A stretch of 64,000 nt of DNA. Source: Halisarca cf. caerulea (taxonomy: Eukaryota; Porifera; Demospongiae; Chondrillida; Halisarcidae). Below are positions 1 through 14,101 of the stretch, one piece after another. Location of the stretch: the NCBI GenBank assembly GCA_963170055.1, contig CAUJGJ010000371.1, positions 186,001-250,000 of the forward strand. Direction: 5' to 3'. The position numbers and the translations under genes are program-made. A model generated the notes under the pieces. That model made no database searches and was not told the DNA's origin. It saw only the letters and a program-made list of their open reading frames with translations. The first letter of the stretch is position 1; each line of letters begins with the position of its first letter.

Positions 1-3000
1 CCTCTGGGAATGTGCTTGGTGCTAGTGCCAAATATTGGCATTAGCACCAGCATATCCAACACTACACAAATACGCCCACAGCAGTTAAGAAACTTCATGT
101 GTGTCCACTGGGAATTTGCGTGGTGCTAGTGCCAAATATTGGTATTAACACCAGCTTATCCAACACTACACAAATACGCCCACAGTACTTCACAAACTTC
201 ATGTGTGTCCACTGGGAATGTGCGTGGTGCTAGTGCTAAATATTGGTATTAGCACCAGCATATCCAACACTACAGAAATACGCTTACAGCACTTCAGAAA
301 CTTCATGTGTGTCCACTGGGTATGAGCGTGGTGCTAGTGCTGAATATTGGTATTAGCACCAGCATATCCAACTTTACACAAATGCGCCCACAGCACTTCA
401 GAAACTTCATGTGTGTCCACTGGGAATGTGTGTGGTTCTAGTGCCAAATATTGGTATTAGCACCAGAATATCCAACACTACACAAATGTGCCCACAGAAG
501 TTCAGAAACTTCATGTGTGTCCACTGGGAATGTGCGTGATGCTAGTGCCAAATATTGGTATTAGCACCAGCATATCCAACACTACACAAATGTGCCCACA
601 TCACTTCAGAAACTTCATGTTTGTCCACTCGGAATGTGCGTGGTGCTAGTGACAAATATTGGTATTAGCACCAGCATATCCAACACTACACAAATACGCC
701 CACAGTACTTCACAAACTTCATGTGTGTCCTCTGGGAATGTGCTTGGTGCTAGTGCCAAATATTGGCATTAGCACCAGCATATCCAACACTACACAAATA
801 CGCCCACAGCAGTTAAGAAACTTCATGTGTGTCCACTGGGAATTTGCGTGGTGCTAGTGCCAAATATTGGTATTAACACCAGCTTATCCAACACTACACA
901 AATACGCCCACAGTACTTCACAAACTTCATGTGTGTCCACTGGGAATGTGCGTGGTGCTAGTGCTAAATATTGGTATTAGCACCAGCATATCCAACACTA
1001 CAGAAATACGCTTACAGCACTTCAGAAACTTCATGTGTGTCCACTGGGTATGAGCGTGGTGCTAGTGCTGAATATTGGTATTAGCACCAGCATATCCAAC
1101 TTTACACAAATGCGCCCACAGCACTTCAGAAACTTCATGTGTGTCCACTGGGAATGTGTGTGGTTCTAGTGCCAAATATTGGTATTAGCACCAGAATATC
1201 CAACACTACACAAATGTGCCCACAGAAGTTCAGAAACTTCATGTGTGTCCACTGGGAATGTGCGTGATGCTAGTGCCAAATATTGGTATTAGCACCAGCA
1301 TATCCAACACTACACAAATGTGCCCACATCACTTCAGAAACTTCATGTTTGTCCACTCGGAATGTGCGTGGTGCTAGTGACAAATATTGGTATTAGCACC
1401 AGCATATCCAACACTACACAAATACGCCCACAGTACTTCACAAACTTCATGTGTGTCCTCTGGGAATGTGCGTGGTGCTAGTGCCAAATATTGGTATTAG
1501 CACCAGCATATCCAACACTACACAAATACGCCCACAGCAGTTAAGAAACTTCATGTGTGTCCACTGGGAATTTGCGTGGTGCTAGTGCCAAATATTGGTA
1601 TTAACACCAGCATATCCAACACTACACAAATACGCCCACAGTACTTCACAAACTTCATGTGTGTCCACTGGGAATGTGCGTGGTGCTAGTGCCAAATATT
1701 GGTATTAGCACCAGCATATCCAACACTACACAAATACGCCCACAGCAGTTAAGAAACTTCATGTGTGTCCACTGGGAATGTGCGTGGTGCTAGTGCCAAA
1801 TATTGGTATTAGCACCAGCATATCCAACACTACACAAATACGCCCACAGCACTTCAGAAACTTCATGTGTGTCCATTGGGAATGTGCGTGGTGCTAGTGC
1901 CAAATATTGGTATTAGCACCAGCATATCCAACACTACACAAATACACCCACAGAAGTTCAGAACCTTTATGTGTGTCCATTGGGAAAGAGCGTGGTGCTA
2001 GTGCTAAATATTGGTATTAGCACCAGCATATCCACCTTTACACAAATGCACCCATAGCACTTCAGAATCTTCATGTGTGTCCACTGGGAATGTGCGTGGT
2101 GCTAGTGCCAAATATTGGTATTAGCACCAGCATATCCAAAACTACACAAATACGCCCACAGCAGTTAAGAAACTTCATGTGTGTCCACTGGGAATGTGCG
2201 TGGTGCAAGTGCCAAATATTGGTATTAGCACCAGCATATCCAACACTACACAAATACACCCACAGAAGTTCAGAAACTTCATGTGTGTCCACTGGGAATG
2301 TGCGTGGTGCTAGTGCCAAATATTGGTATTAGCACCAGCATATCCAACACTACAGAAATACGCTTACAGCACTTCAGAAACTTCATGTGTGTCCACTGTG
2401 AATGTGCGTGGTGCTAATGCCAAATATTGGTATTAACACCAGCATATCCAACACTACACAAATACGCCCACAGCAGTTAAGAAACTTCACGTGTGCCCAC
2501 TGGGAATGTGCGTGGTGCTATTGCTAAATATTGGTATTAACACCAGCATATCCAACACTACACAAATACGCCCACAGCACTTCAGAAACTTCATGTGTGT
2601 CCATTGGGAATGTGCGTGGTGCTAGTGCCAAATATTGGTATTAGCACCAGCATATCCAACACTACACAAATACGCCCACAGCAGTTAAGAAACTTCATGT
2701 GTGTCCACTGGGAATTTGCGTGGTGCTAGTGCCAAATATTGGTATTAACACCAGCATATCCAACACTACACAAATACGCCCACAGTACTTCACAAACTTC
2801 ATGTGTGTCCACTGGGAATTGGCGTGGTGCTAGTGCCAAATATTGGTATTAGCACCAGCATATCCAACACTACAGAAATACGCTTACAGCACTTCAGAAA
2901 CTTCATGTGTGTATACTGTGAATGTGCGTGGTGCTAATGCCAAATATTGGTATTAGCACCAGCATATCCAACACTACACAAATACGCCCACAGCAGTTAA

Positions 3001-6000
3001 GAAACTTCATGTGTGTCCACTGGGAATGTGCGTGGTGCTATTGCTAAATATTGGTATTAGCACCAGCATATCCAACACTACACAAATACGCCCACAGCAC
3101 TTCAGAAACTTCATGTGTGTCCACTGGGTATGAGCGTGGTGCTAGTGCTAAATATTGGTATTAGCACCAGCATATCCAACTTTACACAAATGCGCCCACA
3201 GCACTTCAGAAACTTCATGTGTGTCCACTGGGAATGTGTGTGGTTCTAGTGCCAAATATTGGTATTAGCACCAGCATATCCAACACTACACAAATACGCC
3301 CACAGCACTTCAGAAACTTCATGTGTGTCCACTGGGAATGTGCGTGGTGCTAGTGCTAAATATTGGTATTAGCACCAGCATATCCAAAACTACACAAATA
3401 CGCCCACAGCAGTTAAGAAACTTCATGTGTGTCCACTGGGAATGTGCGTGTATCTAGTGCCAAATATTGTTATTAGCACCAGCATATCCAACACTACACA
3501 AATGTGCCCACAGAAGTTCAGAAACTTCATGTGTGTCCACTGGGAATTGGCGTGATGCTAGTGCCAAATATTGGTATTAGCACTAGCATATCTAACACTA
3601 CACAAATGTGCCCACATCACTTCAGAAACTTCATGTGTGTCCACTGGGAATGTGCGTGGTGCTAGTACTAAATATTGGTATTAGCACCAGCATATCCAAC
3701 TTTACACAAATACGCCCACAGCAGTTAAGAAACTTCATGTGTGTCCACTGGGAATGTGCGTGGTGCTAGTGCCAAATATTGGTATTAGCACCAGCATATC
3801 CAACACTGCACAAATGCACCCACAGATCTTCAGAAACTTCATGTGTGTCCATTGGGAAAGAGCGTGGTGCTAGTGCCAAATATTGGTATTAGCACCAGCA
3901 TATCCAACACTACACAAATACACCCACAGAAGTGCAGAACCTTCATGTGTGTCCACTGGGAAAGAGCGTGGTGCTAGTGCTAAATATTGGTATTAGCACC
4001 AGCATATCCAACTTTATACAAATGCACCCACAGCACTTCAGAAACTTCATGTGTGTCCACTGGGAATGTGCGTGGTGCTAGTGCCAAATATTGGTATTAG
4101 CACCAGCATATCCAACACTACACAAATACGCCCACAGCAGTTAAGAAACTTCATGTGTGTCCACTGGGAATTTGCGTGGTGCTAGTGCCAACTATTGGTA
4201 TTAGCACCAGCATATCCAACACTACACAAATACGCTTACAGCACTTCAGAAACTTCATGTGTGTCCACTGTGAATGTGCGTGGTGCTAATGCCAAATATT
4301 GGTATTAGCACCAGCATATCCAACACTACACAAATACGCCCACAGCAGTTAAGAAACTTCATGTGTGCCCACTGGGAATGTGCGTGGTGCTAATGCCAAA
4401 TATTGGTATTAGCACCAGCATATCCAACACTACACAAATGTGCCCACAGCACTTGAGAAACTTCATGTGTGTCCACTGGGAATGTGCGTAGTGCTAGTGC
4501 TAAATATTGGTATTAGCACCAGCATATCCAACACTACACAAATACGCCCACAACACTTCAGAAACTTCATGTGTGTCCACTGGGTATGAGCGTGGTGCTA
4601 GTGCTAAATATTGGTATTAGCACCAGCATATCCAACTTTACACAAATGCGCCCACAGCACTTCAGAAACTTCATGTGTGTCCACTGGGAATGTGTGTGGT
4701 TCTAGTGCCAAATATTGGTATTAGCACCAGCATATCCAACACTACACAAATACGCCCACAGCAGTTAAGAAACTTCATGTGTGTCCACTGGGAATGTGCG
4801 TGGTGCTAGTGCCAAATATTGGTATTAGCACCAGCATATCCAACACTACACAAATGCACCCACAGCACTTCAGAAACTTCATGTGTGTCCACTGGGAATG
4901 TGCGTGGTGCTAGTGCCAAATATTGGTATTAGCACCAGCATATCCAACACTACACAAATACACCCACAGAAGTGCAGAACCTTCATGTGTGTCCACTGGG
5001 AAAGAGTGTGGTGCTAGTGCTAAATATTGGTATTAGCACCAGCATATCCAACTTTATACAAATGCACCCACAGCACTTCAGAAACTTCATGTGTGTCCAC
5101 TGGGAATGTGCCTGGTGCTAGTGCCAAATATTGGTATTAGCACCAGCATATCCAACACTACACAAATTTTCGCACAGAAGTTCAAAAACTTCATGTGTGT
5201 CCACTGGGAATGTGCGTGATGCTAGTGCCAAATATTGGTATTAGCACCAGCATATCCAACACTACACAAATGATCCCACATCACTTCAGAAACTTCATGT
5301 GTGTCCACTCGGAATGTGCGTGGTGCTAGTACCAAATATTGGTATTAGCACCAGCATATCCAACACTACACAAATGCACCCACTGCACTTCAGAAACTTC
5401 ATGTGTGTCCACTGGGAATGTGCGTGGTGCTAGTGCCAAATATTGGTATTAGCACCAGCATATCCAACACTACACAAATGTGCCCACAGAAGTTCAGAAA
5501 CTTCATGTGTGTCCACTGGGAATGTGCGTGATGCTAGTGCCAAATATTTGTATTAGCACCAGCATATCCAACACTACACAAATGTACCCACATCACTTCA
5601 GAAACTTCATGTTTGTCCACTCGGAATGTGCGTGGTGCTAGTGTCAAATATTGGTATTAGCACCAGCATATCCAACACTACACAAATACGCCCACAGTAC
5701 TTCACAAACTTCATGTGTGTCCTCTGGGAATGTGCTTGGTGCTAGTGCCAAATATTGGCATTAGCACCAGCATATCCAACACTACACAAATACGCCCACA
5801 GCAGTTAAGAAATTTCATGTGTGTCCACTGGGAATTTGCGTGGTGCTAGTGCCAAATATTGGTATTAACACCAGCTTATCCAACACTACACAAATACGCC
5901 CACAGTACTTCACAAACTTCATGTGTGTCCACTGGGAATGTGCGTGGTGCTAGTGCTAAATATTGGTATTAGCACCAGCATATCCAACACTACAGAAATA

Positions 6001-9000
6001 CGCTTACAGCACTTCAGAAACTTCATGTGTATCCACTGGGTATGAGCGTAGTGCTAGTGCTAAATATTGGTATTAGCACCAGCATATCCAACTTTACACA
6101 AATTTGCCCAAAGCACTTCAGAAACTTCATGTGTGTCCACTGGGAATGTGTGTGGTTCTAGTGCCAAATATTGGTATTAGCACCAGCATATCCAACACTA
6201 CACAAATACGCCCACAGCAGTTAAGAAACTTCATGTGTGTCCACTCGGAATGTGCGTGGTGCTAGTGCCAAATATTGGTATTAGCACCAGCATATCCAAC
6301 ACTACACAAATGCACCCACTGCACTTCAGAAACTTCATGTGTGTCCACTGGGAATGTGCGTGGTGCTAGTGCCAAATATTGGTATTAGCACCAGCATATC
6401 CAACACTACACAAATGTGCCCACAGAAGTTCAGAAACTTCATGTGTGTCCACTGGGAATGTGCGTGATGCTAGTGCCAAATATTGGTATTAGCACCAGCA
6501 TATCCAACACTACACAAATGTGCCCACATCACTTCAGAAACTTCATGTTTGTCCACTCGGAATGTGCGTGGTGCTAGTGACAAATATTGGTATTAGCACC
6601 AGCATATCCAACACTACACAAATACGCCCACAGTACTTCACAAACTTCATGTGTGTCCTCTGGGAATGTGCGTGGTGCTAGTGCCAAATATTGGTATTAG
6701 CACCAGCATATCCAACACTACACAAATACGCCCACAGCAGTTAAGAAACTTCATGTGTGTCCACTGGGAATTTGCGTGGTGCTAGTGCCAAATATTGGTA
6801 TTAACACCAGCATATCCAACACTACACAAATACGCCCACAGTACTTCACAAACTTCATGTGTGTCCACTGGGAATGTGCGTGGTGCTAGTGCCAAATATT
6901 GGTATTAGCACCAGCATATCCAACACTACACAAATACGCCCACAGCAGTTAAGAAACTTCATGTGTGTCCACTGGGAATGTGCATGGTGCTAGTGCCAAA
7001 TATTGGTATTAGCACCAGCATATCCAACACTACACAAATACGCCCACAGCACTTCAGAAACTTCATGTGTGTCCATTGGGAATGTGCGTGGTGCTAGTGC
7101 CAAATATTGGTATTAGCACCAGCATATCCAACACTACACAAATACACCCACAGAAGTTCAGAACCTTTATGTGTGTCCATTGGGAAAGAGCGTGGTGCTA
7201 GTGCTAAATATTGGTATTAGCACCAGCATATCCAACTTTACACAAATGCACCCACAGCACTTCAGAATCTTCATGTGTGTCCACTGGGAATGTGCGTGGT
7301 GCTAGTGCCAAATATTGGTATTAGCACCAGCATATCCAAAACTACACAAATACGCCCACAGCAGTTAAGAAACTTCATGTGTGTCCACTGGGAATGTGCG
7401 TGGTGCAAGTGCCAAATATTGGTATTAGCACCAGCATATCCAACACTACAGAAATACGCTTACAGCACTTCAGAAACTTCATGTGTGTCCACTGTGAATG
7501 TGCGTGGTGCTAATGCCAAATATTGGTATTAACACCAGCATATCCAACACTACACAAATACGCCCACAGCAGTTAAGAAACTTCACGTGTGCCCACTGGG
7601 AATGTGCGTGGTGCTATTGCTAAATATTGGTATTAACACCAGCATATCCAACACTACACAAATACGCCCACAGCACTTCAGAAACTTCATGTGTGTCCAT
7701 TGGGAATGTGCGTGGTGCTAGTGCCAAATATTGGTATTAGCACCAGCATATCCAAAACTACACAAATACGCCCACAGCAGTTAAGAAACTTCATGTGTGT
7801 CCACTGGGAATTTGCGTGGTGCTAGTGCCAAATATTGGTATTAACACCAGCATATCCAACACTACACAAATACGCCCACAGTACTTCACAAACTTCATGT
7901 GTGTCCACTGGGAATTGGCGTGGTGCTAGTGCCAAATATTGGTATTAGCACCAGCATATCCAACACTACAGAAATACGCTTACAGCACTTCAGAAACTTC
8001 ATGTGTGTCCACTGTGAATGTGCGTGGTGCTAATGCCAAATATTGGTATTAGCACCAGCATATCCAACACTACACAAATACGCCCACAGCAGTTAAGAAA
8101 CTTCATGTGTGTCCACTGGGAATGTGCGTGGTGCTATTGCTAAATATTGGTATTAACACCAGCATATCCAACACTACACAAATACGCCCACAGCACTTCA
8201 GAAACTTCATGTGTGTCCACTGGGTATGAGCGTGGTGCTAGTGCTAAATATTGGTATTAGCACCAGCATATCCAACTTTACACAAATGCGCCCACAGCAC
8301 TTCAGAAACTTCATGTGTGTCCACTTGGAATGTGTGTGGTTCTAGTGCCAAATATTGGTATTAGCACCAGCATATCCAACACTACACAAATACGCCCACA
8401 GCACTTCAGAAACTTCATGTGTGTCCACTGGGAATGTGCGTGGTGCTAGTGCTAAATATTGGTATTAGCACCAGCATATCCAAAACTACACAAATACGCC
8501 CACAGCAGTTAAGAAACTTCATGTGTGTCCACTGGGAATGTGCGTGTATCTAGTGCCAAATATTGTTATTAGCACCAGCATATCCAACACTACACAAATG
8601 TGCCCACAGAAGTTCAGAAACTTCATGTGTGTCCACTGGGAATTGGCGTGATGCTAGTGCCAAATATTGGTATTAGCACTAGCATATCTAACACTACACA
8701 AATGTGCCCACATCACTTCAGAAACTTCATGTGTGTCCACTGGGAATGTGCGTGGTGCTAGTACTAAATATTGGTATTAGCACCAGCATATCCAACACTA
8801 CACAAATACGCCCACAGCAGTTAAGAAACTTCATGTGTGTCCACTGGGAATGTGCGTGGTGCTAGTGCCAAATATTGGTATTAGCACCAGCATATCCAAC
8901 ACTACACAAATGCACCCACAGATCTTCAGAAACTTCATGTGTGTCCATTGGGAAAGAGCGTGGTGCTAGTGCCAAATATTGGTATTAGCACCAGCATATC

Positions 9001-11240
9001 CAACACTACACAAATACACCCACAGAAGTTCAGAACCTTAATGTGTGTCCATTGGGAAAGAGCGTGGTGCTAGTGCTAAATATTGGTATTAGCACCAGCA
9101 TATCCAACTTTACACAAATGCACCCACAGCACTTCAGAATCTTCATGTGTGTCCACTGGGAATGTGCGTGGTGCTAGTGCCAAATATTGGTATTAGCACC
9201 AGCATATCCAAAACTACACAAATACGCCCACAGCAGTTAAGAAACTTCATGTGTGTCCACTGGGAATGTGCGTGGTGCAAGTGCCAAATATTGGTATTAG
9301 CACCAGCATATCCAACACTACACAAATGTGCCCACAGAAGTTCAGAAACTTCATGTGTGTCCACTGGGAATGTGCGTGGTGCTAGTGCCAAATATTGGTA
9401 TTAGCACCAGCATATCCAACACTACAGAAATACGCTTACAGCACTTCAGAAACTTCATGTGTGTCCACTGTGAATGTGCGTGGTGCTAATGCCAAATATT
9501 GGTATTAACACCAGCATATCCAACACTACACAAATACGCCCACAGCAGTTAAGAAACTTCATGTGTGTCCACTGGGAATTTGCGTGGTGCTAGTGCCAAA
9601 TATTGGTATTAACACCAGCATATCCAACACTACACAAATACGCCCACAGTACTTCACAAACTTCATGTGTGTCCACTGGGAATTGGCGTGGTGCTAGTGC
9701 CAAATATTGGTATTAGCACCAGCATATCCAACACTACAGAAATACGCTTACAGCACTTCAGAAACTTCATGTGTGTCCACTGTGAATGTGCGTGGTGCTA
9801 ATGCCAAATATTGGTATTAGCACCAGCATATCCAACACTACACAAATACGCCCACAGCAGTTAAGAAACTTCATGTGTGTCCACTGGGAATGTGCGTGGT
9901 GCTAGTGCCAAATATTGGTATTAGCACCAGCATATCCAACACTACACAATTGTGCCCACAGAAGTTCAGAAACTTCATGTGTGTCCACTGGGAATGTGCG
10001 TGGTGCTAGTGCCAAATATTGGTATTAGCACCAGCATATCCAACACTACACAAATACGCCCACAGTACTTCAGAAACTTCATGTGTCCACTGGGAAATTG
10101 CGTGGTGCTAATGCCAAATATTGGTATTAGCACCAGCATATCCAACACTACACAAATACGCCCACAGCACTTCAGAAACTTCATGTGTGTCCACTGGGAA
10201 TGTGCGTGGTGCTAGTGCCAAACATTGGTATTAGCACCAGCATATCCAACACTACACAAATACGCCCACAGCAGTTAAGAAACTTCATGTGTGTCCACTG
10301 GGAATGTGTGTGGTGCTAGTGCTAAATTTTGGTATTAGCACCAGCATATCCAACACTACACAAATACACCCACAGTACTTATGATATTTTATGTGTGTCT
10401 ACTAGGAATGTTTGTGGTTCTAGTTCCAAATATTGGTATTAGCACCAGCATATCCAACACTACACAAATAAGTCCCAGCACTTGAGAAACTTCATGTGTG
10501 TCCACTGGGAATGTGCGTGGTGCTAGTGCCAAATATTGGTATTAGCATCAGCATATCCAACACTACACAAATACACTCACAGCACTTCAGAAACTTCATG
10601 TGGGTCCACTGGGAATGTGCGTGGTGCTAGTGCTAAGTATTGGTAATAGCACCAGTATATCCAACACTACACAAATACACCCACAGTACTTATGAAGTTT
10701 CATGTGTGTCTACTAGGAATGTGCGTGGTGCTAGTACCAAATATTGATATTAGCACCAGCATATCCAATATTACCCAAATACGCCCAGAACACTTCAGAA
10801 ACTTCATTTGTGGGATTGTGCGTGGTGCTAGTGCCAAATATTTGTATTAGCATCAAGCATATCCTTCACTACACAAATACGCCCACAGCACTTCAGAAAC
10901 TTCATGTGTGTCCACTGGGAATGTGCGTGGTGCTAGTGCCAAATATTGGTAATAGAACCAACATATCCGACACTACACAAATACGCCCACAGCAGTTCAG
11001 AAACTTCATGTTACTCCACTGGGAATGTTCGTGGTGCTAGTGCCAATTATTGGTATTAGCACCAACATATCCAATAGTACACAAATACGCCCACATCACT
11101 TTAGAAACTTCATGTGTGTCGATTGGGAATGTGCGTGGTGCTATTGCCAAATAATGGTCTTAGAACCACCAATTCCAACACTACACAAATATGCTCACAG
11201 CAAAACAGAAAGTTTATGTACATCAACTGGGAATGTGCGT
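1..11240 (+). repeat. 104-bp satellite array (satellite A), forward
   Basis: About 108 tandem monomers of 104 bp; for example the phrase CCACTGGGAATTTGCGTGG follows its counterpart CCTCTGGGAATGTGC by exactly 104 bases. Every monomer holds the phrase CAAATATTGG inside an imperfect 31-bp dyad with arms GGTGCTA and TAGCACC. Monomers differ at diagnostic sites and form higher-order blocks: 1-728 is almost identical to 729-1456 (7 monomers), and a multi-kilobase block recurs 5,200 bp away. Monomers from about 10300 onward are more diverged, as at array edges. Open frames of 60-98 codons are by-products of the repeat. Centromeric, pericentromeric or subtelomeric location cannot be decided from the sequence alone. 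Confidence 0.97.
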
Positions 11241-11241
11241 A

Positions 11242-11274
11242 GGGGTTAGGGTTAGGGTTAGGGTTAGGGTTAGG
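11242..11274 (+). repeat. Interstitial telomeric repeat tract (TTAGGG)
   Basis: GGGG is followed by four full TTAGGG units and a partial TTAGG. It lies exactly where satellite A changes orientation. The G-rich strand runs 5' to 3' rightward, as if the left array once ended in a telomere. It is too short to be a functional telomere. Confidence 0.9.
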
Positions 11275-11850
11275 TGTATTAGTGTAGTGTTGGATATGTT
11301 GTTTCTAAGACCAATATTTGACACTTGCACAACGCACATTGTCAGTGGATATGCATGAAGTTTCTGAATTGCTGTGGGCGTATTTGTGTAGTGTTGGATA
11401 TGCTGGTGCTAATACCAATATTTGGCACTAGCACCACGCGCATTCCCAGTGGAATAACATGAAGTTTCTGAAGTGTTGTGGGCGTATGTGTGTAGTGTTA
11501 AATACGCTGGTGTTAAGACCAATATTTTGCACTAGCACCACGCACATTCCCAGTGGACACACATGAAGTTTCTGAAGTGCTGTGGTCGTATTTGTTTAGT
11601 GTTGGATATGATGGTTCTAAGACCAATATTTGGCACTAGCACCACCCACGTGTTCAGTGGATACGCATGAAGTTTCTGAAGAGCTTTGGGCGTATTTTTT
11701 GTAGTGTTGAATATGGTGGTTCTAATACCAATATTTGGCAGTAGCACCTTGCACATTGTGTGTGGATACACATGAAGTTTCTGAAGTTCTGTGAGCGCTT
11801 TTGTGTAGTGTTGGAAGTGGTGTTTCTAAGACCAATATTTGGTACTAACA
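11275..11850 (-). repeat. Satellite A, inverted orientation (left part)
   Basis: Reverse-complement copies of the 104-bp monomer (GTGTAGTGTTGGATATG and CATGAAGTTTCTGAA recur), clearly more diverged from one another than the forward array. It ends abruptly at a transposon fragment. Confidence 0.93.
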
Positions 11851-11852
11851 CC

Positions 11853-12174
11853 AAGATTCGATTCTGAGGGTTTGGTCCTTTATAAACAATATATCAAAGT
11901 TTCAAAGCTAAAAGCCGAGATTTCTACCACCGCCTTTTTCGATAAAGTTTTCTTGTCGAACAGAACTGTATTTCCAGGCTGAGTCACGTGTTGTCACATG
12001 TTCCATGAACACCTTTCTCGTATACTGATGTATATGTCCCGCTTGCAAATGATATCATCACTAAAACAAACTATAAGCGTGTGACAAACCCACGCGTTGT
12101 CCACTATAACGAAATTCATTGTGTGAAGCCAGATAACGTCGCGCTTTTGGCTGGATTGTGACATAACATGCCTG
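11853..12174 (+). mobile_element. Non-autonomous DNA transposon fragment (family C, copy 1)
   Basis: About 320 bp nearly identical to the right part of the element at 14102-14857, beginning AAGATTCGATTCTGAGGG and ending in the terminal motif GGACATAACATGCCTGCG. The left half is missing. It sits within inverted satellite A, and about 12 bp of the satellite monomer is missing at the insertion point. No coding capacity is seen; the open frame here is incidental. Confidence 0.8.
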
Positions 12175-12800
12175 CGAGTGGACACGCATTAAGTTACTCA
12201 AGTGCTGTGGGCGTATTTGTGTAGTATTGGATATGCTGGTGCTAATACCAATATTTGGCACTAGCACCACGCACATTCCCAGTGGACACACATGAAGTTT
12301 CTGATGTGTTGTGGGCATGTGTGTAGTGTTAAATATGCTGGTGTTAAGACCAATATTTGGCACTAGCACCACGCACATTCCCAGTGGACACACATGAAGT
12401 TTCTGAAGTGCTGTGGTTGTATTTGTGTAGTGTTAAATATGGTGGTTCTAAGACCAAATATTTGGCACTAGCACCACGCATATTGTCAGTGGATACACAT
12501 GAAGTTTCTGAAGTTCTGTGAGCGGATTTGTGTAGTGTTGGATATGCTGGTGCTACTACAAATATTTGGCACTAGCACCACGTACATTCCCAGTAGAATA
12601 ACATGAAGTTTCTGAAGTGTTTGGGCGTATGTGTGTAGTGTTAAATATGCTGGTGTTAAGACCAATATTTGGCACTACCACCACGCACATTCCCAGTGGA
12701 CACACATGAAGTTTCTGAAGATCTGTGGGCGTATTTGTGTAGTGTTGGATATGGTGGTTCTAAGACCAATATTTGGCACTAGCACCACGCACATTCCCAA
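12175..12800 (-). repeat. Satellite A, inverted orientation (right part)
   Basis: About six reverse-orientation 104-bp monomers resume after the transposon fragment and stop sharply at 12800, where a different 63-bp satellite begins. Confidence 0.93.
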
Positions 12801-14098
12801 TTTTCACCTTCTGGAAGTGTTCCCTTTGATGTGGGAATCCTTGTGGTTGGTCGCGTGGGAAATGTAAATTTTCACCTCAGGATGTGTTCTCTTTGATATG
12901 GGAAGCCATGTGGTGAAGTGGGAAATGTAAGTTTTCACCTCAGGAAGTGTTCCCTTTGATGCGGGAAGCCATATGGTTGCTTGGGATATGTAAATTTACA
13001 TCTCACTATGTGTTCCCTTTGATGTGGGAAGCCATGTGGTGGGGTGGGAAATGAAAATTTTCACCTCAGGATGTGTTCCCTTTGATGCGGGAAGCCATGT
13101 GGTAGCGTGGGAAATGTGAATTTTTACCTCAGGGTGTGTTCTCTTTGATGTGGGAAGTCATGTAGTTGCATGGGAAATGAATATTTTGACCTCAGGAAGT
13201 GTTTTTTTGATGTGGGTAGCCTTGTGGTGAAGTGGGAATTGTAAATTTTCACCTCAGGATGTGTTCCCTTTGATGCGGGAAACCATGTGATGGTGTGGGG
13301 AATTAAAATTTACACCTCAGGAAGTGTTCCCATTGATGCGGGAAGCCATGTGGTGGCGTGGGAAATGAAAATTTTGACCTCAGGAAGTGTTTTTTTTGAT
13401 GTGGGTAGCCATGTGGTGAAGTGGGAAATGAAAATTTTCACCTAAGGAAGTGTTCCTTTTGATGTGGGAAGCCATGTGGTGACGTAGGAAATGTAAATTT
13501 TCACCTCACAATGTGTTCCATTTGATGCAGGAAGCCATGTGGTGGTGTGGGAAATGTAAATTTTCACCTCAGGAAGTTTTCCCTTTGATGTGGGAAGCCA
13601 TGTTGTGGCGTGGGAAATGTAAATTTTCACCTTATGAAGTGTTCCCTTTGATGTAGGAAGCCATGTGGTGGCGTGGGAAATGTAAATTTTCACCTCAAGA
13701 TGTGTTCTTTTTTATTTGGGAAGCCATGTGGTGGTGTGGGAAATGTAAATTTTCACCGCACAATGTGTTCCCTTTGATGCGGGAAGCCATGTAGTGGCGT
13801 GGGAAATGTAAATTTTCACCTCAGGATGTGTTCCCTTTGATGTGGGAAGCCATGTGGTGGCGTGGGAAATGTAAATTTTCACCTCAGGATGTGTTCTTTT
13901 TGTGCGGGAAGCCATGTGGTGGCGTGGGAAATGTAAATTTTTACCTCAGGAAGTGTTCCCTTTGATGCGGGAAGCCATGTGGAGGCGTGGGAAATTTAAA
14001 ATTTCACCTCAGGAAGTCTTCTCTTTAATGCGGGAAGCCATGTGGTGGCATGTAAAATTTCAATTTCAATACAGGAAGTGTTCCCTTTGATGCTGGAA
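12801..14098 (+). repeat. 63-bp satellite array (satellite B), left part
   Basis: Tandem unit of about 63 bp with landmarks GAAGTGTTCCCTTTGATG, GGGAAGCCATGTGGTGG and GGGAAATGTAAATTTTCACC. 63 bp is 21 codons, so frames stay open in several copies and give repeated 21-residue minus-strand peptides; these are not regarded as genes. The array abuts satellite A with no spacer. Confidence 0.95.
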
Positions 14099-14101
14099 TT
14101 C

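Noticed and set aside
2071..11249. Open frames of 60-110 codons on both strands of satellite A
   Set aside because: They recur with the repeat, shift frame as monomers change, and overlap on opposite strands; no domain or start context.
11242..11274. Functional telomere end
   Set aside because: Fewer than five repeats, followed directly by more satellite; it is interstitial.
1..12800. CRISPR-like regular repeat and spacer pattern
   Set aside because: Whole 104-bp monomers are homologous, with no unique spacers, and the setting is eukaryotic.
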